Origin: Ramazzottius varieornatus
Taxonomy: Eukaryota; Tardigrada; Eutardigrada; Parachela; Ramazzottiidae
Length of the DNA stretch: 64,000 bases
Assembly (NCBI GenBank): GCA_001949185.1
Contig: BDGG01000011.1
Location: forward strand, 140,123 to 204,122
Direction: 5' to 3'
Part shown: one piece after another, positions 1 to 10,960 of the stretch
Layout: the number at the start of each line of letters is the position of its first letter
Position numbering within the stretch: the stretch's first letter is position 1
Translations under genes and position numbers: made by a program
Notes under the pieces: generated by a model
What the model was told of the DNA's origin: nothing
Database searches by the model: none
What the model saw: only the letters and a program-made list of their open reading frames with translations

Positions 1-37
1 TAGTTGAGAGCGGAACAAATGAACGTACAAAATCGTT

Positions 38-165
38 ATCTCAAGTGGCGCACGTTTTCGTTATTAATGGTTGAAGCGTGCGCCACTGGGGAAGACTATC
101 TTGTCGAGTTTGTTGAAGTGGTGCACGTTTTCATTATTGGTGGCTGGAAGCGTGCGCCACTCATG
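38..165. repeat. Two copies of a dispersed repeat with GTGGCGCAC / GTGCGCCAC inverted ends
   Basis: AGTGGCGCACGTTTTC is followed about 25 nt later by its inverse GCGTGCGCCACT, and the unit recurs imperfectly right after it. A diverged copy lies at about 22,440-22,510 inside a RanBP9 intron, sharing GGCTGGAAGCGTGCGCCAC and TCGAGTTTGTT. A half-site, AAGTGGCGCACGGTTTC, sits at about 23,681-23,699 just upstream of the chitin-binding gene. Confidence 0.5.
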
Positions 166-174
166 ATACGACAC

Positions 175-986
175 CTACTCTGCACGGTTCCAAACAGGCT
201 CATCCAGCTCCTCTAGCAAATGGAAGGACTCGAGGAACGAACACAGCAATCGGCGGCGACCAAGCCCTACGGGAATAATTCCCAACAAGTGCTCCACACC
301 TTGTCGGAACAAGCAGCTAAGAAGCGCTTTACGGAGGAGAAAGCCACTGACACCATCTGTAGAAGTGGAAGAGCTGACCATGACGACCTGCTTTGTGGAT
401 GTGGACGCGTTTGCGTAGACGCTTGCTTCCGTGCTGGTCGACGCGTCGGACGTTGGTGGTTGCTCAACCGGATAGGGAGTTCCCCGCCTAAGCGCAGCAA
501 CCTCGCGCAGTAACCGTCGGTTCTGACGCTGGACTTCTTCTCGTTCCGCAGTGACGGCTGCATATTGCGCCCGGGTTGCTTCCAGCCCACTATCAAGCAG
601 CGTCAGCTGTCCAGTCAGGGCCGTGGCAGCCGATGTCCAGATGTCCATCGCGTCCACAGTGCCTTGGACGACAGGGGGACAGAGGTTGATGTTCCTCACT
701 ATTCTACTGCAATCACAGACGACACGTTAGAGCGAATTCCCAATGCCACGCAAAATATTCGGCAGAAAAAAGTAAAATTAAGAAAGCAGTTACGTGCACT
801 TCGGGCATGGTTTGCCGTGGCGGATGACCATGCTGAGGCAGCCTCGGTGGAAGAAATTTCCACATCCCCCATCAGCAACCAACTTCCCGCATAAGAACGA
901 GTAGTCTCGGTGTCCGTGGGAAGGTTCGGAACACCGGGGTACAGCTGGATGTCCAACAGGAAAGCGAGGCAGATCTGACATTCCAT
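175..986 (-). CDS. RING-like zinc finger plus coiled-coil protein, probable E3 ubiquitin ligase; 5' end unresolved
   Basis: Read on the minus strand. An exon ending at 794 encodes CGNFFHRGC followed about 12 residues later by CPKC, the second half of a RING finger, with Asn where the usual His/Cys of C-G-H would sit. A GTAACT donor at 793 joins an acceptor at 707 (87-nt intron) in frame to exon 706-175. That exon gives a Leu/Arg/Glu-rich coiled coil of about 40 residues, a Ser/Thr-rich linker and a stop at 175. The likely first zinc pair (MECQIC, ATG at 986) is in another frame. Removing a 29-nt GT...AG stretch at about 925-953 would join the two, but a frameshift explains it equally well. 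RING plus coiled coil is the architecture of TRAIP/RNF212-type ligases; which one cannot be decided. Domain call moderate, start codon uncertain. Confidence 0.45.
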
Positions 987-1275
987 CTGCGGACTGTTGT
1001 TCTGCAAAAACAACACAAGAAAAATGTACGGCTCGGCGTATGCAGGCTCGTGAAACATGGGTACTTCTGGTCCGCAATAGCTGTACGCTGTAGTGTATGC
1101 AGGTACGTGAAACATGATCGCATTCTTGTTCGCCGATCTTCTGCAAAAAACCCCATTGAGCCAGACCACTCACCGTCATCAATGCAGCAAGTTCGACCGC
1201 AGAGCGGTCAGAGAAGTCTTTGAACATTTTCTGGGTGGGAGTTCCCTTACGGCTGTACCTGAAAACCGAGGGCAA

Positions 1276-2362
1276 ATCGGCCGAGCTGTCTCAGGGAATT
1301 CGCTGTCAAATGCACTGAAGCGATTGCTGGAAGCTCTCACGCAAGGCTGCAACTACGTTTGATCCAAGACTCCGAGATGGCTGATCACTTTACGAAGTCA
1401 GGTAGGAAGGTCCGTCGACAGTCCTAGCAGAAAGGCTAACGAGCCAATGCTCCAGTAGAGATTCTACTGACAGCTGGTTGCCGGTTTTAGTGAGTCCGTC
1501 GTTTTGTTGCCGGTGCAAGTCGCAGCTGGCTCGAAGCTGAATAATGGATTTCAGGGTTTCTGGATAGGGTTGTGGTGGATACAGTGAACGCCGTTTATCT
1601 CAAGAGTTTTCGAGTGTAAAGAGTGGTATTCCACCTGATATTCTGCTTGATGAAAATTAGTAAAGGATCTGTTGTGTCTCTGCTCGGTCACACAGTTGTA
1701 CAGTTGCCAAAGAATCGATCTGTTACTCCTAAATGGCAGACGAAAACAGAACCCAACTAAAACGAACGTGCTCATATCGACAGTTATCGTCATCTGCTTT
1801 CCCCATTTCTGCAGTCGCACACGAGTCGAACGTTATCGCTAAACTGCATCGAAAATCACGGACACGATGCAATGTCAAATCGGCACTTCGCACCATCAGG
1901 GAATATGCGCATACGATATTTTCATCAGTTAGCCACTTGTCTGTTTACTACAAGAGTCGATTACTATTTGGGCCATGATCGGTATCATGGTCGGACGACG
2001 TTCTAAGTGGGTACTTTATCACGGTGAAGTGTTTCGGGTAAGGATACTTTAGGTTCACCGCAATCGCTCGGTAGCCCGCAAGAGATTACTTAGCAAACCG
2101 CAACAGTATATAGCTACTCGAGCGGAAACACAACATGAAGATAATCATCATACACTCCGCGCCAGCTCGATGAAATTCTAACGGCCGAAGTCGGCAGTGG
2201 CGACGGTACAAGTATACCTGAAACGACACGGTCCGTATAACGAGAAAAAGTCTCCACATATTCGGATCTTACAAATACAGTGATTCCTGTCAAAGTATCT
2301 ATTAATAACTCCGTAAATCACTGTCCACCACATAATTTGATTTGCCGTTTTTTACCCACACA
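1276..2362. other. No recognisable gene
   Basis: About 1.1 kb with only short, compositionally unremarkable reading frames on either strand. I see no splice-linked coding segments, terminal repeats or RNA-gene boxes. The last few hundred bases are presumably the promoter of the secreted protein that starts at 2363. Confidence 0.4.
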
Positions 2363-3175
2363 ATGCAGGTAACGGGGTTCTTTGTGGTATGTGTACGAAT
2401 TTCAGTCATATTCCGCTGCGTAGCCGGGATTGACGTTCACCACATCAGAAGACCCCGACAGATACTCAGCCTTGCAGAAGGACCTCTTTTGACATTGCCA
2501 CTGGTCAATCGAGTTTCCTTGCAAGTCCCTTCTCCGACAGCTGTTTCTGAGAGTCAATGTTTTTCGCTCACGGGATCAACTCCACCAGCTGGATGCGCAT
2601 ACATTCCCGACATAGTCAACCCTCTCAACAATCAGCTTCTGTCCTGTCGCCTCGAATGTTCCGACCAGAACGTTCCGCTACAGCCATTCAGACCTGTACT
2701 CGGGTCTTTTCCCTCGATCATGCCTGAGTACCTCATCAGCAACACGTTCCAGGAAACCGATCAAACTAACATGGATCTTTTTACGGGAGACTCTTATGCC
2801 GTGATTTACCCTGCGACCATGACTACCATGCCCACCACCACTACAACGCTGAAACCTATCACAACGACCACCGTAGCAAAGTCCACTAAACCGTCCATTC
2901 CTCCGACTATTGGAAACATAGCAACTTGCATCTGTTCCCCAGATTTCGGAGTACCTCCTCCGCAATGTACGTGGACGGGAGACGGAAACGGGAATCCTCT
3001 TACGTGCATACCGTTCTGTCCATGCTTTTCCGGTCCGTGCGTCTCGGACAAAAACAATGAGCGTTGCTTGTTGCAGAAAGGCCCACCTACGCCCGGTTGC
3101 TCATACACTGGGTTGGGAACCGGTGACGGGATCACCCTAACCTGTCCGGAAGTCTGTGTGACACAGTGCCCATAG
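2363..3175 (+). CDS. Secreted Thr-rich protein with three Pro/Cys repeats
   Basis: Single open exon of 270 codons. The start is the ATG at 2363 because it directly precedes a hydrophobic signal peptide (about residues 1-25). The extracellular part has one Cys unit (PPAGC ... LSC ... EC), a Thr-rich mucin-like stretch rich in TTTT runs (about residues 157-190), then two more units of the same kind (PPPQC...LTC...FC and PTPGC...LTC...VC) and a C-terminal CVTQCP. The spacing P-x-x-C-x-Y/W-x-G...L-x-C-x3-C repeats three times, so this looks like an internally duplicated small disulfide module with an O-glycosylated linker. I do not recognise the family. A broken paralog follows at 4164-4740, so it belongs to a local duplication. 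Secreted call firm, function unknown. Confidence 0.65.
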   Translation: MQVTGFFVVCVRISVIFRCVAGIDVHHIRRPRQILSLAEGPLLTLPLVNRVSLQVPSPTAVSESQCFSLTGSTPPAGCAYIPDIVNPLNNQLLSCRLECSDQNVPLQPFRPVLGSFPSIMPEYLISNTFQETDQTNMDLFTGDSYAVIYPATMTTMPTTTTTLKPITTTTVAKSTKPSIPPTIGNIATCICSPDFGVPPPQCTWTGDGNGNPLTCIPFCPCFSGPCVSDKNNERCLLQKGPPTPGCSYTGLGTGDGITLTCPEVCVTQCP

Positions 3176-4163
3176 AACTGTATGACAGTTGTGTGACAAC
3201 AGCTTTTTCTTGGCAATTCTTGTAGGTCCTAACACCGGGCATCGCAACGAGGTGAACATCATAATTCGGTAATATCGAATGTTAACTTGCAATTTGGACA
3301 AGGCAAAACTTTCAACACATCCGGCAACGCTACCTTGATTGATCATCGTGCGCTTTGTTGCCACAAACGCAGGCTTTTTGCCACTGCATCGACCACCTCC
3401 ACGCTCTCAGCGCCTATTTCTTCAAACTAAAACCTTTCTCGTCCTCAAATCAACTGCAGACTCTACTTTTTAGTCTCGAGAGACCAAAAACAGGCAAGTT
3501 GGTGCAGCAGAAGCTCAGAGAAGGACGGTCCGAATTACGATGTAAAAATCAATATGACCGGCTCGTGAAGTCTAGATCGTTCACGCACGACGAGAAATAA
3601 GGGGCCAGCAGGGGGGTGCGGAGGTCCAGCTTACGTACGTACTGATTATGCGGTCTGTTGGCACAACCAGTAACAAAGGAAACCGCAGACCTGCGTTACT
3701 CTGATGTGGCAAATATTTGTCCGTGTTCCAGCTGAGGTCCAGATTTGTAGAAATAATTGGATTGCTCGTTCGGTTTCCGCTTGTCACTGGCACAGGGCGC
3801 GATTGTCCGGATACCTTTGCACGACCACAAGAAAAAAACAGCTGTGCTCGACAAGTTGTTTACTTTCTTCAAACACTGGGACAGGAGGTATCCACTGGTC
3901 AATTCACCATGATACATACCTTTCCAGAAAAATTTCACGGACGTTCGTTTTATGTCATGGTCGAACTGTCCCTCGGGGCAAGAGACACAGACTAGATACC
4001 GACAAACGCCACACAAGTTGTCCTTCAAACTGATCTGACCAAGGCTTTTTCGCTTTTCATATATAATTGTAGGTAGGTCCTTAGTGCACTTCATTCAGTC
4101 TGTTAGATTTTGAATACCGTATGATTCAGAAGCCTAGAACCTTTTTTCAAGATAACCTCATTC
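3176..4163. other. Spacer between the two secreted paralogs; nothing recognised
   Basis: Overlapping short frames occur on both strands (for example a 132-codon minus frame at 3696-4094), but none shows a domain, a signal peptide with a sensible mature part, or splice-linked continuation. Treated as spacer. Confidence 0.4.
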
Positions 4164-4740
4164 ATGCGCAAGGTATTATTGGCAGCTCTTGACATCGTCT
4201 CGAGTTTTCCACTTTGTAATGCGGCAATCGTGCCTTCTCCACCGAAACGGGTGGCTCGTCAGGCTACGCTGTTTCCGGAGCCTTCCAGATTCTACCAAAT
4301 TTCCCACAGTCTACGCCTCAAGCTACGATCGAATGCGCGATCGCGATGGGTTTTACTGCTCCCGATGGCTATTTGGTCGTTCCCTCCAAGATATTGTTCT
4401 GCGACCTGGTTTGTCCATAAAGAAACGCGCTAACCTTCCGTCAACTGTCGTTCTCGCCTTCTTTTTCTGCATCGATCCGAACGGGTTTTCCGGCGGCAGT
4501 TTCAAAGTGACCGACAATACCAACGGCGACAGCTTGTTTGTTGGTGAATCGTTTGGTGTTATAACTCGGTCGATAACAACCACAGCAGCGAAAGCTGCGA
4601 GTACGGCGAGCCCAGCCACCCCGGCGACCTTACCGCCCGCAGCCGGGAACACCGCTTTTTGCTTGCACAGAGATAGACTGCCGTCCGTCGCTTCATCCCA
4701 ACACCGTCTTCGAGAATCCAGTAGCGTCGTAACTCCATGA
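4164..4740 (+). pseudogene. Broken paralog of the Thr-rich Cys-repeat secreted protein
   Basis: An ATG at 4164 opens a plausible signal peptide (MRKVLLAALDIVSSFPLCNA). The matching downstream segments lie in different frames. One frame around 4310-4420 encodes a Cys unit (IECAIA...FCDLVCP) before a stop. Another from about 4470 encodes FKVTDNTNGDSLFVGESFGV plus an Ala/Thr/Pro linker, which aligns with the TDQTNMDLFTGDSYAV plus Thr linker of the intact gene at 2363. No GT-AG introns that I can see join these segments cleanly, so I read it as a frameshifted duplicate. Unannotated introns remain possible. Confidence 0.5.
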
Positions 4741-5520
4741 AGTCCTCGTCATGATCACGAGTAATCCAGAACAATGTACAACAGGCAAAAGATAGATTTG
4801 GGCAAGTGAGGAGGTCAAAACAACAGCCTCAAGAACCAAACCAAAAATTCATCAGTTATGAATGCCGTGACAAACACGGTAAAAATCGAAAAGCAGGTTT
4901 GCAAGAAACAATGAGACTCATCAACGTCGGGCCGTGCTCCCAAAGGGCACGACACAGCGTAATGCGTAGGCTTGGTGCCTGTGCTGAAGCGAACGGCGTA
5001 TGCGCGCTATCAGAGCAGTTGTGCATCTGCTCTTTGAGCAGTTGCGCACTGCTTTCGAGCTCGCTTGCGTAAATGCATCAGTGGACTCGGGGAATAATCA
5101 GCTGACTGTTGGAAATTTCGCTTCTTTCTGGACGATTCCGTCTCGGAAGCTAGCTAGAAAGTTTGTAACCACATAGGAGGACAGCATTTATTCTGATTCT
5201 GGCTCTACTCCGACTTGCGTCGGGTCCATCAAACGCCTTCAGCACTTGGATTTTCAATGGGGCCTAATGTCAGCAGTCTAGTGCCCGACCCAGGCTGACC
5301 CAGCTCAGCACAGTGCTCTCAGTCGACCTCGCGGGTTAGAAAGAGATCGCCATGGCTCTCCTTCGTAGATCCCTTTGGCATATGGTCCTTGTCGGACCTA
5401 GGCTTTCTGGAAAACCTTGATTTTGATCGTCTAGCGAAACTAGCTAGTACTAATTCACCTGTTATACAGTAAAAGCAATCGGAAAACGACAGTTACTACA
5501 ACTTACTCGCGCTCGCTCGG
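4741..5520. other. Intergenic, nothing recognised
   Basis: No coding exon, terminal repeat or RNA gene that I can support. It ends where the left arm of the inverted-repeat element begins. Confidence 0.4.
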
Positions 5521-6072
5521 TCTCCTCACAAGGGGATTATGTCTGTCCCCACCTCCCGACGGTCAAACCGTCCCGCCAAAGCGAGAGAGGAGAGCCTCTT
5601 CTATGACATGAGCCAGGGAGCGAAATCCCGCGATGATCCTGGAATGAACTATGGGACTCGGAAGTAAACGTCCATCGACCGCTCCAGTGTGCTGCAGTGA
5701 CGTGGAGTTTTTTGATTGGGAGTGTTGATTGAAGACAATGCAGATAAGCCGCTCAGCTGATCAACAGGATGGCTGAACAGCGTGCCATCCACCAGCTGAA
5801 GATGCCTGAATAGCACACGATCCAGTCTGAATCTGACGGAACACCTGATCGGCTGAATTGCAATTTGTTCAATAAAACGTCCATCAAAGAGCTTATGTTA
5901 CTGCACTATTTGATGTCCGTCACTTCCTAGTCCTGTAGTTTATTCCAGGATCGTCGGGGGATTTAGCTCCCTGGCTCATATCGTAGAATAGACTCTCCTC
6001 TATCGTTTCCGCGGGACGGTTTGACCGTAGGGAGGTGGGGACAGGCATAATCCCCTTGTGAGTGGTGAGGAC
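5521..6072. mobile_element. Inverted-repeat (foldback/MITE-like) element, arms about 140 bp
   Basis: The left arm at about 5521-5662 (CTCACAAGGGGATTATG, then CCCCACCTCCC and GACGGTCAAACCGTC) is an imperfect reverse complement of the right arm at about 5936-6072. The central loop is about 270 bp and has no coding capacity. Outer boundaries and target duplication are not sharply defined. The structure suggests a non-autonomous DNA element. Confidence 0.7.
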
Positions 6073-6143
6073 CCCTTGCTAGTAATTTATTTGAGCGAAA
6101 AATCTCAAAGACGACCCGCGAAGTTACACCCCGTTCACATCGC

Positions 6144-6370
6144 ATCGCTACCACCTGGCATCCCGACGTGAAAAGTTTCAGAATGCACCTTTTCGCCTAT
6201 TCCTCCACACCTGTTCGTCCAACTTTTCAAGGTGTTTTGACCAGTCCATGACTCGTCTCGTTACAGTAGGAGACAGCCTCAAATATTCTACTGAAATGAC
6301 TTCCGGTTGGGAAGCCATGCCGCAGCGAGTGAAATACAGTCCACAGAATTTCATTATTGAGAAGCGATAC
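6144..6370 (+). mobile_element. Fragment of the dispersed TIR family also found at 41,591 and 53,885
   Basis: Begins with GCTACCACCTGGCATCC and TTTCAGAATGC, continuing to ATGACTTCCGG, parallel to 41,617-41,850 and to the reverse complement of 54,190-54,405. Only the 5' portion is present. Confidence 0.55.
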
Positions 6371-7568
6371 CCATCTTGCTGGGTTCCCCTATTCGACTTT
6401 TTGCACCCAGCTGAAAGTTCGAAAGTTATCGGAGCTTTCCTCACCGTCAGAGGCTACCTGCACCATCCCAGAAAACGCAGATATCGCGACAAACGGAAGC
6501 AGTTTCAGGCACAATAAAATCCGCATTTCTGTCAGCCGATCGACTGTTCCCAAGTGCTCCTTCTAAGCCTCAGAACATTCGTAAGATTACGGGATGAACG
6601 AGAGCTGGAATCAAGATCAGGGTGATCGAGGAAAGGCGGAGGAAGGCGGTCAATTGCTAGAACTAACGGGAGCAGTCAATAGCGACGAAATTTTATCGTC
6701 TGAAAATTTACAAGTCCAAAATTTTGCGATTGCATCAGCCACTCACACACAGGCGCACAGCATGCGCTCGATCACGTATGCGCCGGTTGAGAAAAGTATA
6801 CGCTGGGTACCTGTCCGGCCCAAACGGAAGTACGGAATACACTTCGGTCATTACTTTGATAGGTACTTTTTTTTGGGTAAGGTAGCGGTGTGTTAACTGA
6901 TCTAGGTTCTTCGGTTTGACAATGATGTTTGAACAATTCTAATGTGGATGAAGCTATAGTTAGACCTCTAAACTTCCAGTTGAATTTTTCAAACTGCAAA
7001 CTTCCGTTCAGAAGAAGAGCGAGCTTTATCGCTACCATGATTAACATGCGGGCCGAAGGCGAGTTAGATGCTCGGTCAATTATCCTTGAGAATAACATTC
7101 CAGGAGCTCAGTTACTGGAAAACAATTTTTGAAAACGATGCAAAAGTTATGTAGAATGTGTTTTCCCAAATTTTATTTTGCACCTTCGTTTGGATCATGC
7201 ACAGCTAAGGCGTAGTCCATTAATTTTGTCAAACCTACGCTGACAGGTAGGGTGACGTAAAAACTCTGGGTCCACAAAACTGCCGTGGTAAAATCTTTGC
7301 GTCCGCGGGGTAAAGATGGTTGGGAAAATCAAAACTGCTTTCTGCTTAGTGGCAACATCTCCACACTATGTTATATCAGTTAGCCAAATGTTGGAATCGC
7401 TATCGGCAATACATCGTAAACATTTTCATGTCCTGAGGAAAAAGCTACAAAAATTCGGTATTTTCGCCTCGTATGAAAAAGAAAACGAGCATTCAATTGT
7501 GTATTAGGGATTCCCAGTCATCAAACCCGGACAACTGTTGGTGTAGTACAGTGGTCTATGTGTTTACC
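6371..7568. other. Intergenic; small unassigned frames
   Basis: Contains a 100-codon plus frame (6594-6896) and a 67-codon plus frame (6929-7132) without signal peptide, domain or splice partners. The region ends at the start of PEBP gene 1. I do not call a gene. Confidence 0.35.
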
Positions 7569-9092
7569 ATGACTTTCATCAGGATTTTCCGCTCTCTGGC
7601 TGTTTTTGGTGTGCTGCTGCCGAACTGCGTCGATCCTGTTCATGTAAATCTAGTTCCGTGTCCTGGGCGCGGTAACAGTCCGTTCGAAATCAACTGCATC
7701 GTTCCTGATCTTATTGACTCGTCACCGGCAGCCCCAATTACCGTCAGTAATTCAACTGAATGCCGCCTCAACCTTTCGAAGCTCATACTGTCCCTATTCA
7801 AACACTGATTGTATACATTAATAGAACAGATCGTCTACCCAGATGGCAGCAGCGTGGAGTACGGCAAGGAGCTCACTCTGCAAACTGTTAGCGTTCCTCC
7901 GAGAGCTGTTAGCTGGAATGCCGATCCTAACAGCCTCTATACCCTCAGTAAAACAGGTACACGTGTACCATCCCGACATCTTCATCGACGACGTCGTGTT
8001 GCGAAAATAGCCAATCAAACAATCGAAAAGCGTGGACGGGTTCGTGGGCCGACACAATCAGATGCCTTGATTAACTTGTCTGGCGCAATCGGCTGTTTAC
8101 CTCGTAGAGTTACAGGTCACAGTGTACGCCAAAATTGGTCACCTCAAACTGGGCCGAGTATTTGGGCGTATTTTCCCTACATGACGTATGTAAACAACTG
8201 ATTGCAATCCAGAAATCAGCAGGCCGTAGCTGTGGCAGCGTTCGATTGGTTAACCCCACCTAGGCTAACGCCCAGATTGGGATGACCACACTGGCGTACA
8301 CTGTAGATGCTTCTTCGCTCCATCGACTTTATTCGGTGATAGTAACGTGATATGTGATCTTTACCTTGGCTCCCACGTTTTTGATAGATTTTTTCGGATG
8401 GGACAGAGCGAAGAATGCTTCTGCTACAGGTTAACGAGGTAAACAGCTGACCGTGCCGGACGTGCGAATCAGTGCTTTTGAAGCTTCCGGTCCACGAGCT
8501 CCGCCGACGATTATCGCCTGTTTGACTGGCCATCTTTGCAACATTACTTTCTTAATCGGAGTTAACTCTGTTGGCAGATCCGGATGCTCCCAGTCAACAA
8601 AATCCTACAGTTGGACCAATCAACCACTGGCTAGTAGTGAATATTCCGGGGACCGATGTGAGCCGAGGCGACGTTATTAGAGAATATGCAGGAGCTGAAC
8701 CTGGCGAAGGAACAGGTTCGCATTACACTCCTTCCTCTGTCTGGTGCAATGCCGATTCAACAACCGATCTCGTTCTTACAGGACTCCATCGATATGTCTT
8801 TTTGGTGTTCGAACAACAAAGCGCCATAAGTCCGTCGACACCGACCAATACGGCTCTGAGGTCGAATATCACGGCTTTCGAAATTCGTAGCTATGCCAGT
8901 GAATATGGTTTGGGATATCCCATAGCTGGAAACTTCTACACTGCACAGTATAGCGACTTCTTGGCGGGAACTCAGGCTGAAAGACCAACTCCAGCCACGG
9001 TCACTGCAGTAGTAGTGGTATCGGGAGCTCAGACGATAGCAGCATCCTCCCTTGCAATCCTAGTAGCCGTTTTCCTGCAATGCTGTTTGTAA
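7569..9092 (+). CDS. Secreted/GPI-anchored phosphatidylethanolamine-binding protein (PEBP) 1
   Basis: Four exons: 7569-7742, 7830-7956, 8578-8715 and 8782-9092. Phases fit throughout and give 249 aa. The ATG at 7569 is followed by a hydrophobic signal peptide, then VPCPGRGNSPFE and YPDG. The PEBP ligand-pocket signature is visible as DPDAPS...NHWLVVNIPG and GLHRYVFLVF. The C-terminus is a hydrophobic 20-residue tail after a small-residue stretch, which suggests a GPI-anchor signal or a single membrane span. Introns 1 and 3 are short (87 and 66 nt); intron 2 is 621 nt. Exon lengths of the middle exons (127 and 138 nt) are identical to PEBP 2 at 15,026, so the two are paralogs. PEBPs bind phospholipid headgroups and inhibit kinases or proteases; the ligand here is unknown. 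Confidence 0.88.
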
Positions 9093-9688
9093 AACTCGTA
9101 GAAAAGTTCTGGAGATTTTTTGTAGCGCGAAGGTGTGCCGTTTTAACCTACTTTCTAGTCCACGCTGTGGTGAAGAACCAAAAGTCTTGTGAACAATGAA
9201 TAGGCGCGCTTATCAGAATGAACCGCCGACGATAAGATAACAAAGTCATCGATAATTGTTAATTTGATGTCAAAGACCACGTGCTTGGATGTCAGTTAGC
9301 TCATTTCTTGCATTAGTTCAGAAGAACTTTGGCGTGGCCTAATCGAATCCGCTTCGGAAGCGAGATACTACCTCAGTGCTGCAGTGGACGTTTTTGTCAT
9401 CAAGGAATTCAGGAATGGAAACGGAATTCGAGGCTAAAGTGGCATGTACTGGTTAATCGCCGGCGATGCCGCCAGCCTTGAAAACCTTGCTCTTCACGTC
9501 GGAAGTTCTCATTGTCTTGTCCTCAGTACTGATCACCCCTGCTTTTCTGTACACCAGTCTGGAGTACCTATTTACCGCGGTTCTCTGCTGCTGGGCTGAA
9601 GCCGTTGGATGCCTCGTCTTCCTTCTCTACTTCGTCAGATACTTCAAGATCCGAAGATCCGAAGATCCGCCGCTATTCCTTCCTGATA
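9093..9688. other. Intergenic with one small hydrophobic frame
   Basis: Holds a plus-strand frame opening at an ATG at 9466 whose first 70 residues contain two hydrophobic segments. It runs into the TIR element beginning at 9689 and has no family match that I recognise, so it is noted rather than called as a gene. Confidence 0.3.
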
Positions 9689-10316
9689 CAGTCCGGTCGC
9701 TCGAGAAGTGGACATCACTTTCAGATTTCAAAATTGCAGAATTACGGAAAACACAACAGTGTTTGCTATAAGAAGTTTTGATTGATATTTCGTTAGTCCA
9801 TTCGCGCAATAGAAGCAACCTGTTGCTTTCACTTCTTGTTCTCTGCTCAAAGTTCCGAACATTCTTTTGCTTGTCGCACCGCGTCTTTGTCAGACAAACA
9901 GTGGAGATTCATGAAGACGTTTTCGGATTGAGGATTCCTTCGATAGACGGAGATGCAGTGGAGTATGTCTTGCGGATAACCATCGAACAACGAAAGGCAC
10001 TTCTGGTGGAGCCTTGCAACCGACAAATCCCTGTACCTAGAAAACTGGACTCGCTTACCACGGAAATGGCTCCGTGGTAAGCGACTCCAGCTATGAAATG
10101 ATGATCAAAGGCTGCCAGCACGACTATACGAAGCTGCTTTCGAAAATCTGTGCCTTTCACATGATGGAAAATAAGTAGTTGATTTACTCTCGTATTGATT
10201 GTTAGTGGCCTCTTGACGTCATCTCCTGCTGTTTTTTGGCAAGCTGTACGGTAAATGTTTGACTGGTGAAGAACAAAAATGGAAGAACGATGTCCACTTC
10301 TCGAACGACCGGACTG
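9689..10316. mobile_element. 628-bp TIR element, Tc1/mariner-type ends, TA target site
   Basis: A 28-bp terminal inverted repeat starting CAGTCCGGTCG and ending GAAGTGGACATC is present at 9689-9716 and, inverted, at 10,289-10,316, with one mismatch. TA flanks both ends (9687-9688 and 10,317-10,318). CAGT ends plus TA duplication are typical of Tc1/mariner-class elements. The interior has no recognisable transposase, so it is non-autonomous. Confidence 0.75.
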
Positions 10317-10960
10317 TACTCCTCACAGCCATCAAGCAACACCAAGAAGCATACGGTACCTTAGAAATAGATGCAGTGACTATCGGGCTGTCCGAGCAAC
10401 TGGTGGCGACTGGATCAGCTGCGAAAACTTGTCCTCGCAGATTCAGTGCCTCTTTGTCCGTCCTCTGACTCCCAAACTCCCTTCCCAAGGCACTTTGTGT
10501 CCCGAATGACCGACAAGGGATGGCATACGGAACAGAAGAGACGAGATAAACAAAATGTCGGAAGAAATCGAAACTAAGTGGAATTTTCGAAACGAAATTT
10601 CGCGAAAGTTAACAGGCAGCCAAAAAGAGCACGTCCACCAGTCAAAAATCGAGTTTAACTTAGCTCCGCCTCCCCGTCTGGTCAAATCACAGAACCGTCT
10701 GGATCTTTTTATGGTTTGTGCTGGTGCGACATCAGCACATCGGATTCACCTCGCAAAACCCTCAGCTTCACTGGGAAGCCGACGATTGGCTGAGATTCAG
10801 CCACAGAAACATTTGTCAATTTTAAGGTGAAAAAGGCTTGTGGCAACAGGGTTGATCATCGTTTTGTCAGCCCTAACTGTGTTCCGCGAGACACGTGCTC
10901 TGGACATACAAGTGCGCCGTTCGCGGTGACCGGCTGTCGGCCTCATCACGTAGGATAGCA
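10317..10960. other. Intergenic, nothing recognised
   Basis: Short overlapping frames only; bounded on both sides by TIR elements. Confidence 0.4.
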
